NCBI GenBank assembly: GCA_020050795.1
Contig: JAGVKD010000019.1
Location: forward strand, 1 to 34,646
Origin: Candidatus Babeliales bacterium
GTDB lineage: Bacteria > Babelota > Babeliae > Babelales > Vermiphilaceae
Direction of reading: 5' to 3'
Length of the DNA: 34,646 bases
Below the pieces are notes generated by a model. It was not told the origin of the DNA. It ran no database searches and worked only from the letters and a program-made list of their open reading frames with translations. This document shows positions 7,449 to 15,319 of the stretch, piece by piece (the first letter of the stretch is position 1; each line of letters begins with the position of its first letter). The position numbers and the translations under genes were made by a program.

Positions 7449-9356
7449 ATGCTTACTCCAACCAACAGAAAAACAAATTCCAAGGCGCTCTTTGCTCACA
7501 CAGAATATCTCGATCTCTATTGGGAAGCACTTGTACAAGTAGCTAATGGCAATAAAGATGCCGCATTAAAAATTGTTGAAGCAATTCAAAATAATGCTCC
7601 AATAACCATCTCCCCTGCCTGGAAAGAAAGCCAACCCGAAAATATTGACGCTTTCTTTGATAAACTTTTTGTGAATATGGTATCACAAGACCCACAACTA
7701 CTGAGCTTTCTCAGCCTCTTTGAATCGATTGGCATACGGGAACATAATGCACACCTTACTGATCTTTCAGTAGAGACCTTCCTAGAAAGTCTCGAAGATG
7801 CAAAAGAACATTTGCTCCTCCTGAATCAATACTCAGTTGCAAACCTCTCAAAAGAACAAAAATTATCTCATAAAATATTTTCTTGGATGCTCAATCATAG
7901 GGTTGCTGGTGAAAAGTTTTTATTTCACGAATATACCCTCAATCAAATGGATGGCATCTTAAACTCACTTCCTGTGATCCTAACGCAATTTCATAAAATT
8001 GAGACCGCGCAAGATGCTGAAAATTTTATTTTACGACTGAGCAAAATTCATCTGCAATTCCAACAAGTTATGGAATTCATCGAACTGCAAAAAACAAAAG
8101 GCATCGTGCTACCACGATTTGCTGTTGAAAAAATTCTCACCATCATCACAAAATCAACACCCGATGATCTGAATACAAACATCTTTTATTCTCACCTTGC
8201 GCAACAAGTAGAGAAATTAAATCTAAGCAATAAGAGCGAATTGCTCGAACGCGCAAAGCAGACCTTAGAGCAGGATGTTTATCCTGCGTACAAAGCACTA
8301 CACAACTATTTCACACAATTGCTCGAGGTTGCGAAAACCAATCATGGCGTATGGGCCCTGCCGAACGGCGATGAATATTATCAGTATAGATTGCGCCATC
8401 ACACCACCACAGATTTATCTGCTGATGAGATTCATGCGCTGGGACTGCAAGAAGTGGCGCTGATCCAAAAAGAAATGCGTACCATATTAGCCAGTGAACA
8501 TCTTGATGATCCAACAAAAAGTGCGGGAGCCCTGGTTCAAGAACTTTCAGAAAGACCAGAGTTTTATTATCCAAACACCAAAGAAGGTCGCGAACAATGT
8601 CTTGCCGATTTTGGCAGCATTTTAGAACGAGGCAGAACAGAACTGGCACACCTCTTTGGCCTCAAACCAAAATCAGGCGTCACCATTCAACGAGTGCCCG
8701 CTCATGAAGAGGAAGGATCTCCAGCTGCTTGTTATTATCCACCGAGTGCGGATGGCTCGCGCCCTGGAATCTTTTTCGCAAACCTACGCGATATGAGCGA
8801 AATACCAAAATTTGGTATGGAAACATTAACTATCCACGAAGCTGAACCCGGTCACCATTTCCAACTTGCTCTGCAATATGAAATGAATATTCCTATGCTG
8901 CGCAAACTTGGATCATATAACGCATTCGCCGAAGGTTGGGCATTGTATGCAGAAAAGCTCGCCTATGAACAGGGATTTTATTCTTCATCTTTTGCAAAGT
9001 TGGGTCACCTGCAAGATGAACTGATGCGTGCTGTGCGATTGGTTGTTGATACAGGAATCCATCATAAACGTTGGACTCGCGAACAAGCAATTGAATATAT
9101 GCAGGAAGCAACTGGCTATCATCACAATTCGGTAGTCACTGAAATTGAGCGATATTTTGTATGGCCAGGTCAAGCATGTTCATATAAAATAGGTCAATTA
9201 AAAATTCTTGAATTGCGAAAACGCGCAAAAGAAATGCTAGGCGCAACGTTTGATATCAGAGAATTTCATGATGCAATCTTAATAACAGCAGAAGTTCCGC
9301 TCGCAATTCTTGAAGAGATTATTGATCACTATATTAAAGAAAAGCTTGCTGTTTAA
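7449..9356 (+). CDS. DUF885-family zinc metallopeptidase-like protein
   Basis: A 635-residue protein of the DUF885 family. It has the zinc-binding motif HEAEPGHHFQ (an HExxxGHH pattern), with a downstream glutamate-rich helix (AFAEGWALYAEK) that could provide the third ligand, as in thermolysin-like gluzincins. DUF885 members are presumed peptidases; substrates are unknown. No signal peptide is visible, unlike many family members, so this one appears cytosolic and might degrade peptides taken up or released inside the cell. An in-frame GTG lies at 7440, but ATG 7449 has GGTGG at suitable spacing. It is the first gene of a plus-strand cluster with the Nudix and P-loop kinase genes (48 bases to the next). 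Confidence 0.85.
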   Translation: MLTPTNRKTNSKALFAHTEYLDLYWEALVQVANGNKDAALKIVEAIQNNAPITISPAWKESQPENIDAFFDKLFVNMVSQDPQLLSFLSLFESIGIREHNAHLTDLSVETFLESLEDAKEHLLLLNQYSVANLSKEQKLSHKIFSWMLNHRVAGEKFLFHEYTLNQMDGILNSLPVILTQFHKIETAQDAENFILRLSKIHLQFQQVMEFIELQKTKGIVLPRFAVEKILTIITKSTPDDLNTNIFYSHLAQQVEKLNLSNKSELLERAKQTLEQDVYPAYKALHNYFTQLLEVAKTNHGVWALPNGDEYYQYRLRHHTTTDLSADEIHALGLQEVALIQKEMRTILASEHLDDPTKSAGALVQELSERPEFYYPNTKEGREQCLADFGSILERGRTELAHLFGLKPKSGVTIQRVPAHEEEGSPAACYYPPSADGSRPGIFFANLRDMSEIPKFGMETLTIHEAEPGHHFQLALQYEMNIPMLRKLGSYNAFAEGWALYAEKLAYEQGFYSSSFAKLGHLQDELMRAVRLVVDTGIHHKRWTREQAIEYMQEATGYHHNSVVTEIERYFVWPGQACSYKIGQLKILELRKRAKEMLGATFDIREFHDAILITAEVPLAILEEIIDHYIKEKLAV

Positions 9357-9404
9357 CACCCCAAAATTCACATCAACAAAAATGTGTGCTGTGGAGACAC
9401 CCTC

Positions 9405-9848
9405 GTGAAAAACTTATTTAAATTACCCGCATATGTCGGCATCATGTTGCAAAAAAATAATGAAGTGCTGCTCGTCAAACGATGCAACAGTGATTGGATG
9501 AATGATTATTGGAGTTTTCCTGGCGGCCTCTTGGAAGAGAATGAATCACTGCCAGAAGCTGCAACGCGTGAAACTGAAGAAGAAATTGGCGTTGTGGTAC
9601 AACCCGATGATTTTGAATTACTACACGTTCTTCAAGTACACAAACATCCAAAAAATAACAAAGACATACTCGGGTTCTATTTTAAAGCCGAATTATGGCA
9701 AGGTGATCTGGTCAATAAAGAACCGCACAAACACAGTGCGTTTGGATGGTTTGCGATCAATGACTTGCCATCAATGGTGACAGAACATGTTCTTCTAGTT
9801 TTGGATGGTATCAAGACAGGGAAAAGATTTTCGGAAGAAAATAGTTAA
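9405..9848 (+). CDS. Nudix hydrolase
   Basis: A 147-residue Nudix-fold protein that hydrolyses a nucleoside diphosphate linked to another moiety; the substrate is not predictable. The Nudix box is present in the right spacing: G-LLEEN-E-SLPEAAT-RE-T-EE-IGV, with all metal-binding glutamates. The hydrophobic position after RE is a threonine, a mild departure. The start is taken as GTG 9405 because GGAG lies eight bases upstream; the frame is open to GTG 9384 and would add seven unlikely residues. The stop at 9846-9848 lies one base before the ATG of the next gene, so the pair is probably translationally coupled. Confidence 0.88.
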   Translation: MKNLFKLPAYVGIMLQKNNEVLLVKRCNSDWMNDYWSFPGGLLEENESLPEAATRETEEEIGVVVQPDDFELLHVLQVHKHPKNNKDILGFYFKAELWQGDLVNKEPHKHSAFGWFAINDLPSMVTEHVLLVLDGIKTGKRFSEENS

Positions 9849-9849
9849 T

Positions 9850-10446
9850 ATGCAGAAAAACATCAACAGTTTCCAATCACTTTTGAATGAGCTGGAACCA
9901 CTTGCCCAATATCGGCCCCTGCTCATTGGTATCGATGGAAGACCGTGTGCCGGCAAAACAACGTTGACCATGGAATTGGCTGATGCATTGAATGCACAGA
10001 CTATCTACCTAGATGAGTTTTTTATCCCTCAAAAACTGTGGCCTAAAGATGCAAAGCCCGCCTTCCCATTCTTTTATTTTCGATATAACGAATTTCTTGA
10101 AGGTGTAAAAACCCTTGCTCAAGGAAGACCTTTTCATTATTTCAGCCATGACTGGGATAAAAATGGCTTATCAGCAGAACCGACAATAATCACTCCCGAT
10201 AAAGTAATCATCGTTGAAGGCGTATCAGCCTTAAATCCAGAACTCGTCGATTTATATTTTAAAAAAATATGGGTCGCAAGCGATCGCAAGAATGAGCGCG
10301 CTGCAGTCATTACACGTGATGGCGAAAAAAATATCCTTCTTTGGCAGAAGTTTTATATTCCGAGCATTGATCTGTATTGTTTGTCAAAACCTTGGGAACG
10401 GGCTGACATTCTCTATGCAGGACGTGGAGTCTCATCTTTTGATTAA
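9850..10446 (+). CDS. Uridine kinase-like P-loop NTPase
   Basis: About 198 residues. Walker A is GIDGRPCAGKTTL near residue 30, followed by the kinase-type motif YLDEFFIP, whose aspartate in uridine kinases contacts substrate. A beta strand VIIVEGVSAL stands where uridine kinases have IxxEG. The C-terminal part is short and ends in a WERAD-type segment. It probably phosphorylates a nucleoside or small alcohol. The open frame extends back to an ATG at 9805 inside the Nudix gene, but 9850 immediately follows the Nudix stop and suits coupled translation, with GGAAG somewhat far upstream. Together with the Nudix gene it suggests a nucleotide salvage or clean-up pair. Confidence 0.8.
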   Translation: MQKNINSFQSLLNELEPLAQYRPLLIGIDGRPCAGKTTLTMELADALNAQTIYLDEFFIPQKLWPKDAKPAFPFFYFRYNEFLEGVKTLAQGRPFHYFSHDWDKNGLSAEPTIITPDKVIIVEGVSALNPELVDLYFKKIWVASDRKNERAAVITRDGEKNILLWQKFYIPSIDLYCLSKPWERADILYAGRGVSSFD

Positions 10447-10480
10447 AAGAATTCTACTATTAAAAATCATTTGAAAAGAT

Positions 10481-10532
10481 GGCGTCAGCCAGACGTAGCT
10501 TGCCGAGCCGGAAGGCCCGGATAAGCGAAGAC
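10481..10532 (-). repeat. Family 1 dispersed palindromic repeat, copy C (flush with tRNA-Arg 3' end)
   Basis: A 52-bp copy differing from copy B at only a few positions (for example GCGAAGAC instead of GCGTAGAC on the plus strand). As with copy B, the repeat begins at the base after the encoded CCA of a tRNA-Arg, here tRNA-Arg(TCG). It lies 34 bases after the P-loop kinase stop. Confidence 0.9.
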
Positions 10533-10609
10533 TGGTGCGCCTGGCAGGAGTCGAACCTGCAACCAACGGATTCGAAGTCCGGTACTCTATCCAATTGAGC
10601 TACAGGCGC
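10533..10609 (-). tRNA. tRNA-Arg (anticodon TCG)
   Basis: The acceptor GCGCCTG pairs with CAGGCGC, followed by A and CCA. The D-arm stem is GCTC...GAGT. The anticodon stem carries loop CTTCGAA, giving anticodon TCG for CGN codons. The T arm GCAGG-TTCGACT-CCTGC is perfect. The 3' end abuts repeat copy C. Confidence 0.95.
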
Positions 10610-10712
10610 ACATAATTTCTATTTTTGTTGACGAGTCATAAAGCGTATTTTTAGCTTAAATACACAGAAAAAATGTATCATATTTAACTAAAAAGAACAA
10701 TATGAGGGTTCA

Positions 10713-11225
10713 ATGAAAAAAAATGGTAATGTGCGCATCATGCACCTCGTAATGCTCGCTCTTTTGCTGGTCGTTATCTGGGTCGCCTACCAGCGGATCA
10801 GTTTGATACTCAAATATCGTGCCGAAAAAAAAGAAAAAAACGAACCTTTCACATCCCATGTCATTGATGAAAAGAGAGCTGCACTCATCAAACAGGCACG
10901 CCAATTGGCTGAAAAATCTGAACTTTTAACCCATCTCAACACACAAGAGCGCGAACAAATCGCTGCTATCACCCAACAAATAACCGCCTTGGAAACGCAA
11001 TACCTCACCCCTACATCGCCCGCGATCGCATTTCTCGGGCCAATCGGTACTGCTAACATTGTCCTCAAGGAACAAACGGTAGAAAGAGACATCGCCATAC
11101 AATTGAATGAACTTGGTGCAATTTTGCACCACCACTTTGAGCACAAAGGACCATTTGAACCCGCTCATGATCTACCAGCAGCTCTCGCACAGGTTGAACA
11201 TCTGCTCAAACACCGACGCGATTAA
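10713..11225 (+). CDS. Hypothetical single-pass membrane protein with coiled coil
   Basis: A 170-residue protein not recognised by family. Residues 10-33 form one hydrophobic transmembrane helix (MHLVMLALLLVVIWVAY), followed by a lysine-rich stretch. Residues 55-100 are glutamine, glutamate and alanine rich with heptad character, probably a coiled coil. A short GPIGTANIVL segment and a histidine-rich part (LHHHFEHKG) precede a helical C-terminus. The topology suggests an inner-membrane anchor with an external helical domain. GAGGG before ATG 10713 supports the start. Its 3' end overlaps the convergent tlyA-like gene by 20 bases. Confidence 0.7.
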   Translation: MKKNGNVRIMHLVMLALLLVVIWVAYQRISLILKYRAEKKEKNEPFTSHVIDEKRAALIKQARQLAEKSELLTHLNTQEREQIAAITQQITALETQYLTPTSPAIAFLGPIGTANIVLKEQTVERDIAIQLNELGAILHHHFEHKGPFEPAHDLPAALAQVEHLLKHRRD

Positions 11226-11943
11226 AGTAGGCCACGAATTCCTTGTTACCTGATCCGCCAAGAATTGGGGATTCGATCACTCCCACCAATTCAAACCCAT
11301 GCTGCTTGATACCTTCAGTCACCTTTTGGATGACACTCTGATGAACGGCATCATTTTTAATAATCCCGCCACGGCCAACTTCATACTTTTCTGCTTCAAA
11401 TTGTGGTTTGATGAGCACAACAAGTTTCCCATCCTTTTTGAGTACACGAAGCACTGCATCCATCACTTTCAAAACCGAAATGAATGAAAGATCAAGCGTG
11501 ACAATATCAACCAGCTCATTCTGCCATTCTATATTGCGCAAATTAATGCGCTCCATCACAATCACGCGCTCATCGTTACGAATTTTTTCGTGTACCTGCC
11601 CATACCCAACATCCACACCAAAAACTTTTTTGGCACCATGTTGCAAAAGGCAATCGGTAAATCCACCCGTGGATAATCCCGCATCCATCGCAACTAATCC
11701 ATTCACATCGATGTGAAATTCTTCCAGTGCTTTTTCGAGTTTGAAACCAGCGCGCGAAACATACTTCGGTTCTTCTGCGTTGCACGTTACTTCCGATTCG
11801 GCGGAAACCGGCGTTCCCGCCTTGGTCACCACCTGATCGTCAACACGCACTTTTCCTTGCATGATCCAACTTTGAATCTGCTGACGACTAAAATCCGGAT
11901 ATAATTCTTGCACGCGCTGATCTAAGCGTTGTTTTTTTGCCAT
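11206..11943 (-). CDS. tlyA: TlyA-family 2'-O-ribose rRNA methyltransferase (S4 plus FtsJ-like domains)
   Basis: A 245-residue protein with the two-domain TlyA layout. The N-terminal S4 RNA-binding domain (residues 1-60) has the RLDQRV...GKVRVDD pattern. A Rossmann methyltransferase domain follows, with the SAM-binding motif MDAGLSTGGFTDCLLQ. The putative catalytic lysines and aspartate lie in SRAGFKLEKAL, TLDLSFIS and LIKPQFE. Family members methylate 16S and/or 23S rRNA (C1409/C1920 in mycobacteria) and are also annotated as haemolysins. It follows the HtrA-like gene by 18 bases and is likely co-transcribed; the start has only a weak ribosome site, consistent with coupling. Confidence 0.92.
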   Translation of the reverse strand: MAKKQRLDQRVQELYPDFSRQQIQSWIMQGKVRVDDQVVTKAGTPVSAESEVTCNAEEPKYVSRAGFKLEKALEEFHIDVNGLVAMDAGLSTGGFTDCLLQHGAKKVFGVDVGYGQVHEKIRNDERVIVMERINLRNIEWQNELVDIVTLDLSFISVLKVMDAVLRVLKKDGKLVVLIKPQFEAEKYEVGRGGIIKNDAVHQSVIQKVTEGIKQHGFELVGVIESPILGGSGNKEFVAYFNRVGV

Positions 11944-11961
11944 AACAAATACTGCACCCCA

Positions 11962-13632
11962 TTACGCAACGGGGGCACCGCCTTTTGCAATTGTTTGCGC
12001 GGCTTGTGACGCACGCAAAATTTCTTGAACCGTGTTTGACAACGGATAACGATAATCTTTCGACAACTTCAATTCTTCTTCAACTATTTTTTGCCAAGGT
12101 AACACAACAAAGATACTACCCGTTGTGTGCGCTACATTGTCAGAAGCTTTAATGGTAAAGAATTTGCCTGATTGTGGTTTACGTATTGCAGCACGTAAAT
12201 CATCAAGCGTTTTAACTTTGACACCATTCACTTCTTGCAAGGTTGCTCCTGCTGCCATAGTACGCGAACGATATAATTGCGAGTTCGGGAAAATATGGGA
12301 AACAAATAATGCAGGCTCAGATTGTTTTTTCGCTTCTGCATATTGTGCAAGCCCCGGTGCCTGTTTTGCAAGAAGGAAAATATGATTCAATGTTAACGGC
12401 GTTATCACCATGCCTGCAAATATTTCGTAATCGATATCTTCATATCCCGGATAGATACGGCGAATCGCTGGCAATTCTGCATGCTTGAATGTCACGCTAA
12501 AATTCTTACGCACACCATTGCGATAGATCACCAATTTAATAACCTGACCAACCGAAAGACGTGAAACATAATCAATTAATGAAATTTTATCATCATTCCA
12601 TGGCACAGACATTTCACCAAAAATATCAACGCGGTGCCCATCGATTTCATAAATCATGTCACCTTCTTTCACTCCCGCCCGTTCGAGCGTACTTCCTTTT
12701 ACCACTTCCACCACATAGCAAGCACCTGGGTGCGGATTGCCAAGCAATTCACTTTGTGCCTCTGTTGCATTGGTAAACAAAATTCCCAAAAATGGTTTAC
12801 GTAGTAATTTTGTGTCATACATATCGGGCAAAACAGTTTTGAGCACGTTTATTGGAATGGCATAGCCAACATTTTGCGCCGCAGGAACGTTTGCTTCATT
12901 GATCCCGATCACTTCCCCACGGGTATTAACCAACGGACCGCCAGAGTTTCCTGGATTGATTGGTGCACTTGTTTGCAATAAATGATGCTCAGGACCACTA
13001 ATCACCCCGATCGTACTTTTGAGCGATTGCTGCCCCAAAGGATAGCCAAGCGCAAGAACTTCATCTGAACGTCTTGCTAAATCTGAATCTCCCAAAGGTA
13101 GGAACGGTACTGCGCCTAATTCCTTGCGAATGGTTTCTAGGCCTTCTGGGCGCAGTCGAAGCAATGCCAAATCACGATCAGGAGAAATGCTCACAATGTC
13201 CACATCAAAAATTTTCTTGCCAAGGGATGGAATTTGAATCCAAATACCAGTTGCCTCATTGACCACATGCGCATTGGTAATCAAATCACCTTTATCGTTA
13301 ATGAAGAAACCACTGCCCGAAGCTGATCTTTGCACAGGTGTTTGATACGGCTGGAATAAATCGGATTCTGTTATATGGGCAAAAATTTGCACTACGGTAT
13401 CTTTTGCTCGCTCCTGGACAGGCCGCCAGATTTGAGATGAGGAAGATACGACCTGCTCAATAACCTTTGGTTCTGCCGCCTGAGGTGCATTCAATGTAAC
13501 GTCACTCTTGATTTGTGCAACAACAGATTCTTCAAATTTCTGTTGCCGGCGATAGAGCATAACTGAGCCTACAATAAGCAAAATAACAATTTCGCTCATA
13601 ATGACACACAAGACTATACGACGAATATTCAC
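11962..13632 (-). CDS. Membrane-anchored HtrA/Deg-type serine protease with PDZ domains
   Basis: A 556-residue trypsin-fold protease. Residues 7-28 form a membrane anchor or uncleaved signal (VLCVIMSEIVILLIVGSVML). The catalytic triad is intact: His in ITNAHVV (about residue 119), Asp in SPDRDLALL (about 151) and Ser in PGNSGGPL (about 227). A first PDZ domain (about 290-380) includes the GSTLERAGVKEGDMIYEIDG ligand-loop region. A second region with the motif FAGMVITPLTLNHI resembles the second PDZ of plant-type Deg proteases. It would carry out protein quality control in the periplasm or cut exported substrates. Start codon is GTG 13632 with a strong AAAGGAG site. A TATACT -10 lies about 40 bases upstream. 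It heads an operon with tlyA. Confidence 0.92.
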   Translation of the reverse strand: MNIRRIVLCVIMSEIVILLIVGSVMLYRRQQKFEESVVAQIKSDVTLNAPQAAEPKVIEQVVSSSSQIWRPVQERAKDTVVQIFAHITESDLFQPYQTPVQRSASGSGFFINDKGDLITNAHVVNEATGIWIQIPSLGKKIFDVDIVSISPDRDLALLRLRPEGLETIRKELGAVPFLPLGDSDLARRSDEVLALGYPLGQQSLKSTIGVISGPEHHLLQTSAPINPGNSGGPLVNTRGEVIGINEANVPAAQNVGYAIPINVLKTVLPDMYDTKLLRKPFLGILFTNATEAQSELLGNPHPGACYVVEVVKGSTLERAGVKEGDMIYEIDGHRVDIFGEMSVPWNDDKISLIDYVSRLSVGQVIKLVIYRNGVRKNFSVTFKHAELPAIRRIYPGYEDIDYEIFAGMVITPLTLNHIFLLAKQAPGLAQYAEAKKQSEPALFVSHIFPNSQLYRSRTMAAGATLQEVNGVKVKTLDDLRAAIRKPQSGKFFTIKASDNVAHTTGSIFVVLPWQKIVEEELKLSKDYRYPLSNTVQEILRASQAAQTIAKGGAPVA

Positions 13633-13671
13633 TCACTATCTCCTTTAAGATGTCGGTCAACTAATGCGGAA

Positions 13672-13677
13672 AGTATA
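13672..13677 (-). promoter_or_regulatory. Possible -10 element (TATACT) for the htrA-like/tlyA operon
   Basis: TATACT on the minus strand lies 39 bases before the GTG start. No convincing -35 accompanies it; TGGCAT at 18-base spacing matches poorly. Confidence 0.35.
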
Positions 13678-13799
13678 CAGAAAAATGAATGATTATGCCA
13701 CTCATCATGATGGCAATAAGTTGCTAAAAAATAACCGAGACGGTACCCTATTTAGGTAAGATACCATACTAAAAACGGTAGAATTGCGGGAAAATTACA

Positions 13800-15113
13800 A
13801 TGAGTTCACCGGCGACTCTCGATAAACTTGTAGCGTTATGCAAACGGCGTGGATTTGTTTTTCCATCGGCAGAAATCTATGGTGGCCTAAACGGCGTCTA
13901 TGATTTTGGACCAATGGGCGTTCTTCTTAAAGAGAACATTCGCGCAGCATGGCGCCGATCTATGAATTCTCTCAAATATGAAGTCCTCTACCTCGAAGGC
14001 GCGCTCCTCGGGCCTCATGCAATGTGGCAGGCATCTGGGCACGTAGAAAATTTTCATGACCCAATGGTTGATTGTCTTAATTGCAAAAAGCGCTACCGCG
14101 CTGACGATATTGATCTCGAAAAGCCATGCCCTCACTGCGGCAAAAAGGAATGGACAGAGGTCAAGCAATTCAACATGATGTTCAAAACAGAACTTGGCGC
14201 ATCATCAGCAAGCAGCACTATCGCCTACCTACGGCCAGAAACGGCACAAGCAATTTTTGTGAACTTTAAAAATATTATTTCGACCTGCCGCGTTAAAATT
14301 CCATTCGGTATCGGACAAGTGGGTAAGGCTTTCCGCAATGAAATCACGCCAAAACAGTTCCTCTTTCGCATGAGAGAATTTGAACAAATGGAGCTCGAAT
14401 TTTTCTGCAAACCTGAAAATGCGGATGAATTCTTCAAATATTGGCTCACCGTGCGTCAGGAATTTTATAGCAAATTAGGCATCAATATGGACCGTATTCG
14501 TATGCGTCCGCATGAGGCTCATGAGCTTGCGCACTATTCAAAACAGTGCACTGATGTTGAATATGAATATCCATTTGGATGGAAAGAACTTGAAGGCATC
14601 GCGCATCGTGGCTCTTTTGATCTTGACCAACACATGAAATATTCTGGTAAAGATCTTTCAGTCTACGATGATGAAACAAAAGAAGCCTTTGTACCGAATG
14701 TCATCGAATGTTCAGTTGGTGCAGATCGCCTATTTCTTACTGTGCTTTTTGATGCATATCAAGAAGATACCATCGATGGCGAAGAGCGAATTGTCCTCAA
14801 TCTCTCTCCGGCAATGGCACCGATTAAAGCTGCATTCTTACCGCTGACCAAAAAATTGAATGAACCCGTTATCGCGTTGCACAAAAAAATTGCCCAAGCG
14901 ACTGGATTCTCAATCGTATTTGATGATTCTGGATCTATTGGCAAACGGTATCGCAGACAAGATGAGATTGGTACTCCCGTCTGCTTTACGTATGATTTTG
15001 ACAGCGAACAAGATAACAAAGTCACGGTGCGAGATCGCACAACCACCAAACAGGAACGAATTCCCATCGACAATATCGAACGATATCTGCGGGATCTCGT
15101 TACTAAAGAATAA
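13800..15113 (+). CDS. glyS: Glycyl-tRNA synthetase, dimeric (class II) type
   Basis: Charges tRNA-Gly with glycine. The N-terminus LVALCKRRGFVFPSAEIYGG is characteristic of the single-chain alpha2 enzyme rather than the alpha2beta2 GlyQ/GlyS type. A zinc-binding pair of CxxC motifs (CLNC near residue 91 and CPHC) is followed by class II motif 2 (AFRNEITP near residue 177). Motif 3 lies within the VIECSVGADRLFL region. The C-terminal anticodon-binding domain starts at the APIKAAFLPL segment. At 437 residues it is at the short end for the family but appears complete. It is transcribed divergently from the htrA-like gene. No clear terminator follows it. Confidence 0.96.
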   Translation: MSSPATLDKLVALCKRRGFVFPSAEIYGGLNGVYDFGPMGVLLKENIRAAWRRSMNSLKYEVLYLEGALLGPHAMWQASGHVENFHDPMVDCLNCKKRYRADDIDLEKPCPHCGKKEWTEVKQFNMMFKTELGASSASSTIAYLRPETAQAIFVNFKNIISTCRVKIPFGIGQVGKAFRNEITPKQFLFRMREFEQMELEFFCKPENADEFFKYWLTVRQEFYSKLGINMDRIRMRPHEAHELAHYSKQCTDVEYEYPFGWKELEGIAHRGSFDLDQHMKYSGKDLSVYDDETKEAFVPNVIECSVGADRLFLTVLFDAYQEDTIDGEERIVLNLSPAMAPIKAAFLPLTKKLNEPVIALHKKIAQATGFSIVFDDSGSIGKRYRRQDEIGTPVCFTYDFDSEQDNKVTVRDRTTTKQERIPIDNIERYLRDLVTKE

Positions 15114-15146
15114 CAATATATAGCCAAGTGCTGATGCTCTGTGATT

Positions 15147-15187
15147 GAATGGGATTATGCGTATACAAAATACGACAAATTCCATTC
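15147..15187 (+). other. Long imperfect hairpin in the glyS-trkH gap
   Basis: Outer arms GAATGGGA (15147-15154) and TTCCATTC (15180-15187) pair over 8 bp with one G-U. A symmetric 5x5 internal loop follows. An inner stem CGTAT/ATACG (15060-range arms at 15160-15164 and 15170-15174) closes a 5-base loop. No T-run follows, so it is not a standard terminator. It lies 34 bases after glyS and about 130 before trkH, and could be part of a leader RNA or a processing site. Confidence 0.45.
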
Positions 15188-15319
15188 TTGGTTTTCTGGG
15201 ATCAATCAAACCTATTGGGGAAAATTGGCATTGTTACCCTCATTTTCTAGACATTTTAACAATCGACAACGCATTATAGTGTTAAACGATAAGAGCGCAC
15301 GTTAAAAAGTGAAAAAACT

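Noticed and set aside
7406-7545. Short plus-strand frame starting ATGAGCATATATTCGG before the DUF885 gene
   Set aside because: The G-run is too close to its ATG, the frame overlaps the conserved gene and the product has no distinctive features.
15147-15187. Terminator of glyS
   Set aside because: The hairpin is not followed by a T-run, so I list it only as an unexplained structure.
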